Below, in pieces: positions 1 through 6,510 of a DNA stretch of 50,646 nucleotides. The translations under genes were made by a program, and so were the position numbers. The notes beneath the pieces were generated by a model. It did not search any database. It was not told the DNA's origin and saw only the letters and a program-made list of their open reading frames with translations. How positions within the stretch are numbered: the stretch's first letter is position 1; each line of letters starts with the position of its first letter. Source of the stretch: RGIG3009 sp964389495 (lineage in GTDB: Bacteria > Bacillota > Clostridia > Oscillospirales > Acutalibacteraceae); contig CAYMDU010000002.1 in NCBI GenBank assembly GCA_964389495.1, forward strand, positions 1 through 50,646, given 5' to 3'.

Positions 1-380
1 AGTGAAACCATTTGAAACCGTATCATTTTTATCAACTGTTACCATTATCTCTCAAGCCTGGTATTTATGCAGGCTTGGGAGAGTTCCTTTGCCTGAAAAC
101 CTATTGCCTATTAAAATTCAAGTTGTTTCAATACCAAAGATGAGAGTGCTTCTATCAAAAATCCGTTAAAAACAATTTATGTATGGGACGGGATTGACCC
201 GTCCGTTGCCTTCTTTCATATATCATTTCAAAATGTAATGCATAATAAATTGCGTTCAGAGATTGTGCTGACCTGATATTGAAAAGAAAACAATCCCAAA
301 AGAACGGTCAGTCCAAGGAGATTTTTTATTGTCCATAGCTAAAGCCTTTTCCACCGACAGAGCCAGTGATTGCCATATAA
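1..380. other. AT-rich stretch without a recognisable gene
   Basis: I see no supported coding region here. Two hairpins stand out: 49-60 pairs with 70-81 (12-bp stem with one wobble, 9-nt loop), and 186-192 pairs with 198-204 (7-bp GC-rich stem, 5-nt loop). Neither has a convincing U-tract. The base composition is AT-rich, unlike the GC-rich housekeeping genes from 3400 onward, and fits decayed accessory DNA. Confidence 0.5.
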
Positions 381-470
381 AAACAAGCCGCGGCACTCGT
401 GCCCCAAGGCAAATTGCATTTGCGGGAAGGTGAGTTCAAATGAAAGAACCGTGGCTTCGCTTCAGAATAG
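360..470 (-). pseudogene. Relic of a U32-peptidase gene (copy of an internal part of the gene at 3402-5432)
   Basis: Positions 381-457 match 3732-3808 at 72 of 77 bases by hand count. Read on the minus strand, the relic keeps the same frame as the intact gene and encodes SFELTFPQMQFALGH and then GLF-YG. A TGA stop lies just upstream in that frame, and similarity fades on both sides. It is therefore a non-functional fragment. It may come from a partial duplication of the neighbouring gene or from a lost second paralogue. Confidence 0.8.
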
Positions 471-503
471 GCCGTGCAGGATTTATGACAGCCAAATAAC
501 AAA

Positions 504-535
504 GAGCACGCCGTGGCCTCGGCCACAGCGTGCTC
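504..535 (-). terminator. Hairpin terminator, minus strand
   Basis: Positions 504-518 pair with 521-535 with one mismatch and a 2-nt loop. On the minus strand it is followed by a short T-rich run (TTTGTTATTT). It lies just beyond the stop codon of the HEPN-like fragment at 549. Confidence 0.6.
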
Positions 536-548
536 TGGGGGAAAGTTG

Positions 549-824
549 TTATACGGTGAATTCGTCGCTGTCTTCCACATTGGGTTGGCTTCCACCACTA
601 GTACATATCTCATTATCGATTAGGTTCACCAATTCACGCACTGTACTAATCCATTCTTCAACCATGTTTTCGCGTATGAAAGTAAGAGCATATGTGTCAT
701 CGCCTTTCGCATTGTCTGCTTCGTGAACTATTTTGTGCCTGCGATGAATAAACTTATTCAATTTCTCCTGTCTCTTAAACCCGCTTAAAGCCTTAAAAAA
801 TACATCTGTTAAGATTATTATATC
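549..824 (-). pseudogene. C-terminal remnant of a HEPN-domain (RiboL-PSP-like) protein
   Basis: The open frame runs from a stop at 825-827 to 549. It reads FKRQEKLNKFIHRRHKIVHE followed by AD...KGDDTYALT and a helical tail with ELVNLIDNEI. The R-x(4)-H segment (RRHKIVHEAD) followed by such a helix resembles the end of HEPN domains in RiboL-PSP-type proteins, which are often linked to RNA cleavage and defence. Only about 90 residues remain. There is no ATG, and a TTG at 761 is the only plausible start. I therefore call it a truncated relic, although a short expressed protein from TTG 761 cannot be excluded. The family call rests on a short motif. Confidence 0.5.
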
Positions 825-840
825 CTAACAGATGTATTTT
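795..840 (-). terminator. Terminator of the lipoprotein gene
   Basis: An AT-rich 14-15 bp stem is formed by about 797-811 and 826-840 with a 14-nt loop. On the minus strand it is followed by a run of six T. It lies downstream of the lipoprotein stop at 923. Confidence 0.7.
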
Positions 841-845
841 CTATT

Positions 846-870
846 ATAACGTGCAAAATTTGCATGTTAT
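846..870. repeat. 25-bp near-palindrome
   Basis: Arms 846-857 (ATAACGTGCAAA) and 859-870 (TTTGCATGTTAT) are inverted copies with one mismatch around a single central base. The lack of a loop suits a protein-binding dyad better than an RNA hairpin. It lies between the lipoprotein stop and its terminator. Function unknown. Confidence 0.5.
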
Positions 871-922
871 TTTTAGTAAGTTAGGCAATGATATACTTTG
901 ATATGTCACCCATCAAAAATAT

Positions 923-2137
923 CTACCTCAGCATTAATGCTAAGCAAATGTGCAAAAAGCAATGGAACATCAATATAAAACACATTTTCTCCTTTTTTAA
1001 TGTAAGATTATCGTGTAAAAACAGTTTTATATTATTTGTATTCGAACTTTCAACATTTACAGTAACTTTTGTTCTTACCATTACACCATAACCATCTCTA
1101 GAATAAACTATAGGTAATAACACCTCCGCATCTGCTGTTGATTTGATTTTGTTTTGTTTTACATAACTCACATATTCTGTCAACTTATCCATATTTATCG
1201 GATCGGTATTGTACGGATCAGCAATACCAAGTTTCAAGGAATCATGCATTTTTTGTACGTCTATACTATTATAGTCAATATCACCTATAGTCCGATAAAA
1301 GCCCCTTATAGTTACCTGATACTGCCCAAGCGGAAAATCATTATAATAGGCTTCAATTGGCCTTAAATTTTTACAAGTTTCCACCGTAATATTTTTTTCA
1401 TATAACCAATTTGGAATAGTATCTATTATGTAGGGATATAACTGATAGTTTGAAGGCATTTTGTTTACATCTGTCACTATATGACTAGTATCAAATTCAG
1501 TTAACTTACCATTCCTATCAATATACCTATGTATTTCAGCCACACGTTCTCTATCTACATATAATTCTCCCATACGCAATTTTATTCCATCAGGTTTACT
1601 ATCTATATTATTTAGCGTATACATTCCATTTACATAAACAGTAGGATCTTTATACACATAACCATCTAACCAATTACTATTGTTATTTGTATTATCACTG
1701 CTTGAATTGTTATTACTCGTAGTAGAATTGGAAGTAGACGGATTCGTAGTTGTGCTTGATGTTGTTGAGTTTGTATTAGGTTTTGTAGTTGTGTTTGTTG
1801 TATCATTATTTGATACCGTAGTCGTTGCTTTCTTTGTTGTGGTCATCGGCTTCTTCGTCGTGGTCGTTGACTTTTTGGTAGTCTTGGTGGTTTTGCTTGT
1901 GGAAGCGTTTGCCTTTTTGGTGGTGATTGTGGTCGCTTCGCTCACCGTGCCGGTGGTACTGCTTGTGGTGGAAGTGGCACTTTCGTCTTCCTCATTCCAC
2001 GCAGAAGTAACGCCCTCTGTTGTGGTGGTTGTTGTGACGTGTGTGTTTTCATTGCTGCCTGCACCGTTGCTGTTCGCACATGCGCAAGAACACAGTACCA
2101 TACCCAATGCCAGCAATACCGATAGAACTTTTTTCAT
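923..2137 (-). CDS. Thr/Ser-rich surface lipoprotein, probably phase variable
   Basis: The protein has 404 residues. The start is the ATG at 2137 behind a strong SD (GGAGAGGGG). The N-terminus MKKVLSVLLALGMVL followed by CSCAC is a lipoprotein signal peptide, with the likely lipidated Cys at residue 18 (LCS|C). Residues of about 30-160 form a low-complexity Thr/Ser/Asn/Lys stalk that could span the wall. The remaining roughly 240 residues form a globular domain I do not recognise. The C-terminus ends in a hydrophobic, Cys-containing stretch (MCFILMFHCFLHICLALML), odd for a lipoprotein. The stalk-coding part is GC-richer and the C-terminal part strongly AT-rich, suggesting a composite gene. 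No good promoter faces it in the present orientation, and the invertible element just upstream could supply one. Confidence 0.75.
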   Translation of the reverse strand: MKKVLSVLLALGMVLCSCACANSNGAGSNENTHVTTTTTTEGVTSAWNEEDESATSTTSSTTGTVSEATTITTKKANASTSKTTKTTKKSTTTTKKPMTTTKKATTTVSNNDTTNTTTKPNTNSTTSSTTTNPSTSNSTTSNNNSSSDNTNNNSNWLDGYVYKDPTVYVNGMYTLNNIDSKPDGIKLRMGELYVDRERVAEIHRYIDRNGKLTEFDTSHIVTDVNKMPSNYQLYPYIIDTIPNWLYEKNITVETCKNLRPIEAYYNDFPLGQYQVTIRGFYRTIGDIDYNSIDVQKMHDSLKLGIADPYNTDPINMDKLTEYVSYVKQNKIKSTADAEVLLPIVYSRDGYGVMVRTKVTVNVESSNTNNIKLFLHDNLTLKKEKMCFILMFHCFLHICLALMLR

Positions 2138-2164
2138 TGATTGACCCCTCTCCTCGTTTGCAAT

Positions 2165-2184
2165 ATAATCGGCATTATGTTGCA
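2165..2184 (+). repeat. Left inverted repeat of the invertible element
   Basis: This 20-bp sequence, ATAATCGGCATTATGTTGCA, is the exact reverse complement of 2431-2450. It sits inside a longer dyad at 2159-2184: 11-bp arms TGCAATATAAT and ATTATGTTGCA, one mismatch, around CGGC. That is the shape of a tyrosine-recombinase crossover site. It lies 28 bp upstream of the lipoprotein start codon. Confidence 0.85.
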
Positions 2185-2356
2185 AACAGCCAAACAAGAA
2201 ACCGGTTTCTTGGTTTTGAAACGGTGCGGTTGTTTAAAAACAGGTGCAAAAAGCAAGCCCTTTCGTTTTTGGCTTTTCAAAACACACGAAAAGGCTTTTT
2301 CGCGATGCGCTCATTTGGTTGAATTAGGTAGAGGTCGTACTTTTTGCAAAAAATAC

Positions 2357-2384
2357 TTGACATTTTGTGACAGCGTGCTATACT
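2357..2384 (+). promoter_or_regulatory. Strong sigma-A promoter inside the invertible segment
   Basis: TTGACA (2357-2362), a 16-bp spacer and TATACT (2379-2384) give a near-consensus promoter with transcription expected from about 2391. In this orientation no gene lies downstream, only the right repeat and a terminator, giving a predicted transcript of about 90 nt. Confidence 0.75.
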
Positions 2385-2430
2385 TTTGGTAGACGAAAAG
2401 CTGTTGCTTTTATCGGCTTTTCAAATTTTA

Positions 2431-2450
2431 TGCAACATAATGCCGATTAT
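2431..2450 (-). repeat. Right inverted repeat of the invertible element
   Basis: TGCAACATAATGCCGATTAT is the exact reverse complement of 2165-2184. The surrounding dyad is less complete than at the left site: ACATAAT and ATTATGT flank the central GCCG, then symmetry is lost. Confidence 0.85.
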
Positions 2451-2457
2451 GTACTCA

Positions 2458-2482
2458 ACCGTCCCATGGGCGGTTTTTTCTT
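2458..2482 (+). terminator. Plus-strand terminator closing the OFF transcript
   Basis: ACCGTCC pairs with GGGCGGT (one G-T wobble) around a 3-nt loop and is followed by six T, then CTTTTTC. It would stop transcription from the promoter at 2357 before it runs antisense into the recombinase gene. Confidence 0.7.
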
Positions 2483-2486
2483 TTTC

Positions 2487-3332
2487 TCAAATAATCAGCC
2501 GCATCTTTTCCATTTGGCGTTTGTGTTCGGCGCCGGTGGTGACCATGTATATCCGCGTGGTGTTGATACTGCTGTGGCCGAGAAGGTCAGCCAGTTTGGC
2601 AATGTCTTTTTCGGCATTATAGAATATTCGGGCAAACAAGTGGCGCAGGTTGTGTGGAAACACTTTTTTCGGATTAACATTTGCTTGTTCGCAAAGGCTT
2701 TTCATCTCTCGCCAAATACTTGTGCGGTTTATGGGCTTACCGGTGCGGGTTACGAATATCATCCCTGATTTAATCCCTTGTTCTGTTGCATAGCGAAGCA
2801 ATTTCTTTTTAAGTTCTTTCACAATAAACACCGATCGCGTTTTACCTTTAAGCGAAACCGTTGTTTCACCGTTACGGACTGTTTCAACAGTTATGAATTG
2901 CAATTCACTGACACGAATACCGGTTGAACAAATTGTTTGCAAAATCAAATTCAACCGTTCATTACCTTTCTGCTTTGCAGTATTCACAAGTCGCATATAC
3001 TCCGCTTTGGTAAGTTCCTTTTCTTCGGGACAACAAATCTGTCTTTGAAGTTTTATGGATTTTACCTTTAAATCGTTCCATCCGAAAAAAGAAAACAAAT
3101 CATTGAGCGATGCCAACATGGAATTGATACTACGCACGGCATAGTTTTGGGCAAACAATGTTTGTTTGTAGGCAATCACAATTTCTTTGGTTACCGGTAT
3201 CGACCCCACATACAAAGCAAAGGCCCGCACATCGCGCATGTATTTTTTGCAGGTGTTTTTGCTTTTCTCGTCGGCTTGCAAGTACGCGGCAAACGCCGCT
3301 ATTTGGGTGTTGGTTAATCGCTTTTCATTCAT
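2487..3332 (-). CDS. Orphan tyrosine recombinase (putative DNA invertase)
   Basis: The protein has 281 residues. ATG 3332 is chosen because GGAGG lies 8-9 nt upstream. Residues of about 1-95 form a SAM-like core-binding domain and about 105-281 the catalytic domain. All expected catalytic residues are visible: R140 (TGIRVSEL), a Lys in the beta hairpin (LKGKTR, about 164), H227-x-x-R230 (HNLRH), H253 (LLGHSS) and the nucleophile Y262 (TRIYM). The size and compact layout fit XerC/D-like or site-specific invertases rather than large ICE integrases. No excisionase or element cargo surrounds it. The likely substrate is the pair of inverted repeats starting 37 bp beyond its stop codon. It has little room for its own promoter, because a terminator ends 34 bp upstream of the ATG. 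Expression may come from read-through of the U32 operon. Confidence 0.88.
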   Translation of the reverse strand: MNEKRLTNTQIAAFAAYLQADEKSKNTCKKYMRDVRAFALYVGSIPVTKEIVIAYKQTLFAQNYAVRSINSMLASLNDLFSFFGWNDLKVKSIKLQRQICCPEEKELTKAEYMRLVNTAKQKGNERLNLILQTICSTGIRVSELQFITVETVRNGETTVSLKGKTRSVFIVKELKKKLLRYATEQGIKSGMIFVTRTGKPINRTSIWREMKSLCEQANVNPKKVFPHNLRHLFARIFYNAEKDIAKLADLLGHSSINTTRIYMVTTGAEHKRQMEKMRLII

Positions 3333-3356
3333 CACAAATAACCTCCATGTATTTCT

Positions 3357-3395
3357 CGCAAAAAACAAGCGAAGACCGGCAACGGTCTTCGCTTG
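3357..3395 (-). terminator. Terminator of the U32-peptidase gene
   Basis: A perfect 13-bp stem (3366-3378 with 3383-3395) with a 4-nt loop, followed on the minus strand by TTTTTT. It lies 7 bp after the U32 stop and directly upstream of the recombinase SD. Confidence 0.8.
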
Positions 3396-3401
3396 TTCAT
3401 G

Positions 3402-5432
3402 TTATTCCACGCCTCGTTTGTACAATCCGCGAGTGAAGGCGGCCGGCGGTGTGCCGCCGTGACGATAGTGTTGCAACACCTCGGTCACTCGCTGCGGCGA
3501 TTCGTCGGTGAAATGCAAATACAAAAAGGAAAGCGGCGGCAACTCGTTTAAGCAATCGGCCAAATAGAGCGGCACCGAATTGAGCAGTTCGCTGCAACCG
3601 TTTTGGCAATGCAAAGGGAATTGCGCTCCGCGACGGTCTTGCACATAGCTGTGACCTCCGCAAGAGCGGCAACCCTGCGTCACGGCCGACGGACAAGTCC
3701 GCAACAGCATCAGCGGCTGGCGCCCATAGGCAAACAAGCCGTGGCACCCGTGCCCCAAGGCAAATTGCATTTGCGGAAAGGTGAGTTCAAACGAAAGAAC
3801 CGCGGCTTGGGCGCCGTCTTCTGCTGCCGCATGCAGGGATTCGGTGTTGGTGATGTGGCAAAACGCGCCGGCCACGGGTGCCAGCCCCGCTTCGCGCGCC
3901 AAGGGAACAGCTCCCACATTGTTGCACACGGCAAACTGTGCGCCGGCTTGGGCGGCGCGGTGCAAAGCCGCGCGCACCGCGGCTTCGTTTCCAAACAGGC
4001 CACGCGGAATTTCCACGCCCCACCGGGGCACTTGCGGCCGGCAGTCCGGAGGCACCACCCAAAAATCGGCTTCGCCAGTCACTTGTTCGGCGCGCTCCAC
4101 CCGTGCCACCAAGCCGTGCAACAAGCCGCACGGTTCGGCTGCCGGCAACGGTGCGGCGCCCGTGTAGGGCACCGAAACGGTGGCCGCGCGCTGTTGCAAC
4201 AAGGTTTCCAACGCCTGGCGCCGCAAGGCGTTAACCGCCGACAGCGGCACGGCCGGTGCTGCCGTTTGCGTTACCGTGACCGAAAACGGAGTTCCGCCGG
4301 TTTTGGAAAGCTGTGCCGCCACGCGCTGTGTGTCCAACGCCTGTTTCAACACCGGCGTATCGGCCGGTGCCTGCGCCGTTACGGTGTGGCCTTCGGTATC
4401 GGAGGCGGTGAGGCAAAGCGGCGATTCCGACAAGGCCAGCGACACAGGAACGCGTGGCGTTTCCCGACTGTACAAACGGGCCAAGCGTGCCAGCACCGCG
4501 GGCGAGGCGTTGTCTTCACGGCGGCGGCTGCCAAACAGGCGCGCATCGCGCTGCCCGACAAAATAGCCGTCGGTGAAACCAGTGCGGGAAAATACCGCCG
4601 CCAAATCGTCGCGCAATTGGTCGGTGGGGGTTTCGCCGTCTAACAAGCAGCGCAACACGGCGGTGGCGGCCGCTACATATTCGGGGCGTTTCATGCGCCC
4701 TTCGATTTTTAAAGAAGCAATGCCCAGCCGGTGCAATTCCTCCACATGGGCATACAACGACTGGTCTTTCAGGCTGAGAGCGGTTTCACCCTCACGCGGG
4801 GGATGCCCCACCGCAAAAGGAAGCCGGCAGGGCTGTGCGCACAAACCGCGATTGCCGCTGCGCCCGCCCAGCAAGGCCGACAATTCGCACTGGCCCGACA
4901 CGCTCATGCACAGGGCACCGTGAACAAACACTTCCAGCTCGCAACCCAAATCGCGGCAAGCCGCGATTTCGTCGCGCGTCATTTCCCGTGCCAGCACCAC
5001 GCGGGAAAAGCCGGCATCGCGCAAGGCGCACACGCCGGCCGGTGTGTGGCACGACAACTGTGTGGACGCGTGCAACGGCATGGCCGGTGCCGCCGCATGA
5101 ATACACCGCGCCAAGCCGCGGTCTTGCACAATGATGGCATCCACGCCGCAGCGGCAGGCTTCCTGTGCCACCGACAGCGCCTGCGGCAGTTCCCGCTCTT
5201 TCACCAAGGTGTTCAGCGTGAGATGCACTTTGGCGCCGCGCGCATGGGCAAACGAAACGGCACTTTCCAACGAACTGGCCGTGCCGGAGGCTTCGTGCAA
5301 CGAAAAATTGTGGGCATGGCGCCGCGCATTAAAGGAGTCCACGCCCAAGTACACCGCATCGGCACCGGCCCGCACCGCGGCTACCAACGCATCAAATGAG
5401 CCGGCGGGCGCCAGCAATTCCGGTTTATTCAC
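3402..5432 (-). CDS. U32-family peptidase / DUF3656 protein (RlhA-like)
   Basis: About 676 residues from GTG 5432, behind AGAGGCGG. An in-frame ATG at 5480 would add 16 residues and overlap the upstream gene. The N-terminal half has the U32 TIM-barrel signature: PELLAPAGSFDALVAAVRAG, ADAVYLGV, and the Cys-rich stretch with FVHGALCMSVSGQCELS and NRGLCAQPCRLPF, whose cysteines are thought to hold an Fe-S cluster in this family. A DUF3656-like middle and C-terminal extension follow. In E. coli, U32 proteins such as RlhA act in 23S rRNA or tRNA hydroxylation, so an RNA-modification role is more likely than proteolysis. It lies downstream of the CBS gene and is probably co-transcribed with it. An internal part (3732-3808) recurs as a relic at 381-457. 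Confidence 0.85.
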   Translation of the reverse strand: MNKPELLAPAGSFDALVAAVRAGADAVYLGVDSFNARRHAHNFSLHEASGTASSLESAVSFAHARGAKVHLTLNTLVKERELPQALSVAQEACRCGVDAIIVQDRGLARCIHAAAPAMPLHASTQLSCHTPAGVCALRDAGFSRVVLAREMTRDEIAACRDLGCELEVFVHGALCMSVSGQCELSALLGGRSGNRGLCAQPCRLPFAVGHPPREGETALSLKDQSLYAHVEELHRLGIASLKIEGRMKRPEYVAAATAVLRCLLDGETPTDQLRDDLAAVFSRTGFTDGYFVGQRDARLFGSRRREDNASPAVLARLARLYSRETPRVPVSLALSESPLCLTASDTEGHTVTAQAPADTPVLKQALDTQRVAAQLSKTGGTPFSVTVTQTAAPAVPLSAVNALRRQALETLLQQRAATVSVPYTGAAPLPAAEPCGLLHGLVARVERAEQVTGEADFWVVPPDCRPQVPRWGVEIPRGLFGNEAAVRAALHRAAQAGAQFAVCNNVGAVPLAREAGLAPVAGAFCHITNTESLHAAAEDGAQAAVLSFELTFPQMQFALGHGCHGLFAYGRQPLMLLRTCPSAVTQGCRSCGGHSYVQDRRGAQFPLHCQNGCSELLNSVPLYLADCLNELPPLSFLYLHFTDESPQRVTEVLQHYRHGGTPPAAFTRGLYKRGVE

Positions 5433-5466
5433 AGAAACACCGCCTCTGGTTTTCTTGTTTTGGGGG

Positions 5467-5940
5467 TTATCCGATGGCATGCCGCAACGGTTCCCCCGTG
5501 TTCGGTTGTGCGTTTTCGCGGCAACCGGCCCTGCGGGTGAGATATTGCAAAATGTCTTTGCGTGTTACAATTCCGATGAACAGGCCGCGGTCGTCAATCA
5601 CCGGAACAAAGTTTTGGTTCATGGCCCGTTCCAGCAATTCTTCGATACCGGCGGTGATGCGCACCGGTGCGTTGCGTTCCCGGCGCGGCACCTTGCGCAT
5701 CGGCACATGTTCCAAATCGTGAAGGTTTGTTTTTTTCAGTTCCGCTTCGGCCGAATTATCGGCCAGATACCAAAGGAAATCGCCCTCACTCACGGTGCCG
5801 ATATATTGATTTTGCCGTGTTACCACCGGCAAGGCGGTGTAGCCGGAACGGCGCATTTTTTCCAATCCCTGGCGCAGGGTTTGGTCGTCGTAAATACAGC
5901 CGACTTCGCTGCGCGGTGTTAAAAAATAGGCCACATTCAT
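5467..5940 (-). CDS. Tandem CBS-domain protein
   Basis: The protein has 157 residues with two CBS motifs, at about 10-65 (ALPVVTRQNQYIGTVSEGDF) and about 85-140 (FVPVIDDRGLFIGIVTRKDIL). There is no other domain, so it is a stand-alone Bateman module that probably binds an adenine nucleotide or cyclic dinucleotide. It is followed by the U32 gene and preceded by rlmH. The start is ATG 5940 with GGGAGGAA as SD. Confidence 0.85.
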   Translation of the reverse strand: MNVAYFLTPRSEVGCIYDDQTLRQGLEKMRRSGYTALPVVTRQNQYIGTVSEGDFLWYLADNSAEAELKKTNLHDLEHVPMRKVPRRERNAPVRITAGIEELLERAMNQNFVPVIDDRGLFIGIVTRKDILQYLTRRAGCRENAQPNTGEPLRHAIG

Positions 5941-6014
5941 GGTTGATTCCTCCCGTCTTACAAGGACAGTATACCGCCTGTTCGTGAACGGGGCATGAAC
6001 AGACGGTGACTTTT

Positions 6015-6497
6015 CTATTTATGATATTTGCCGCCGCTGCTGATGTGAAACGCCCGATACAGTTGTTCCAGTGCCATCACACGAGCCAGTTGATGCGGAA
6101 AAGTCATGGGCGAAAACGACAGTTTTAACCGTGCTTCCCGCTTGACGGCATCGGAAAGGCCGTAGGAGCCGCCAATCACCAAGGCCACATGGCTGACCCC
6201 TTCCACCGCCCACCGTTCCAGTTGCTTTGACAGGGCCGGCGAGGAGAGCTCTTGCCCTTCGATGCACAGGGCAATCAGCGAAGCGCCCGCCGGCACGCGT
6301 GAAAGCAGGCGCCGACCTTCGGCTTCGATTGCCGCGGAGATTTGCGCCGGCGACGGGGCATCCGGCAAGCGTTCTTCGGCCACTTCCACCGTGTTCAGAC
6401 GGCAAAACGCCGACAGCCGTTTTTCGTATTCGGCGCATGCTTCGCGCCAATACCGTTCTTTCAGCTTGCCCACGCAGGCAAGGGTTACTGTCAGCAT
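6015..6497 (-). CDS. rlmH: 23S rRNA pseudouridine-1915 N3-methyltransferase RlmH
   Basis: 160 residues, the family's usual length. It uses SAM to methylate pseudouridine 1915 in helix 69 of 23S rRNA. Visible signatures are the start MLTVTLACVGKLKERYW, the SPOUT-knot glycine motif VALVIGGSYGLSDAV, and the C-terminal HQLARVMALEQLYRAFHISSG with its conserved HISSGGKYHK ending. ATG 6497 has AAAGGAG upstream; the longer open frame has no support. It directly follows the YycJ-type hydrolase gene, a common pairing in Bacillota. Confidence 0.95.
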   Translation of the reverse strand: MLTVTLACVGKLKERYWREACAEYEKRLSAFCRLNTVEVAEERLPDAPSPAQISAAIEAEGRRLLSRVPAGASLIALCIEGQELSSPALSKQLERWAVEGVSHVALVIGGSYGLSDAVKREARLKLSFSPMTFPHQLARVMALEQLYRAFHISSGGKYHK

Positions 6498-6510
6498 GGT
6501 TGTTTCTCCT

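Larger units (their letters stand above)
2165..2450. mobile_element. Putative invertible promoter element (286 bp), OFF orientation for the lipoprotein
   Basis: Perfect 20-bp inverted repeats bound a non-coding segment that contains one strong promoter (2357-2384). A tyrosine recombinase gene lies directly beside it and a surface lipoprotein gene on the other side. As drawn, the promoter fires rightward into a terminator at 2458-2482. If the segment flipped, position x would map to 4615-x. The -35 would then lie at 2258-2253 and the -10 at 2236-2231 on the minus strand, about 90 nt upstream of the lipoprotein ATG. The layout matches known recombinase-controlled promoter switches in gut bacteria, such as RecV/cwpV in Clostridioides difficile. 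Inversion itself is inferred. Confidence 0.75.

Noticed and set aside
1680..2144. Long Val/Leu-rich open frame on the plus strand
   Set aside because: It is the antisense shadow of the Thr-rich stalk of the lipoprotein; ACN codons read in reverse give Val-rich sequence. No SD.
2165..2450. MITE or IS end-pair
   Set aside because: There is no target-site duplication beyond the repeats, an active-looking recombinase is adjacent, and a promoter lies inside. A promoter switch explains this better than a transposon remnant.
2391..2480. Antisense regulatory RNA against the lipoprotein leader
   Set aside because: The shared repeat is in the same sense in both transcripts, so they cannot pair through it.
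2367..2768. Plus-strand open frame starting in the invertible segment
   Set aside because: No ribosome-binding site, crosses a terminator and runs antisense to the recombinase.
3603..4643. 346-residue open frame antisense to the U32 gene
   Set aside because: No SD, low-complexity Arg/His-rich sequence, fully overlapped by a well-supported gene on the minus strand. The same applies to most open frames opposite the GC-rich genes.
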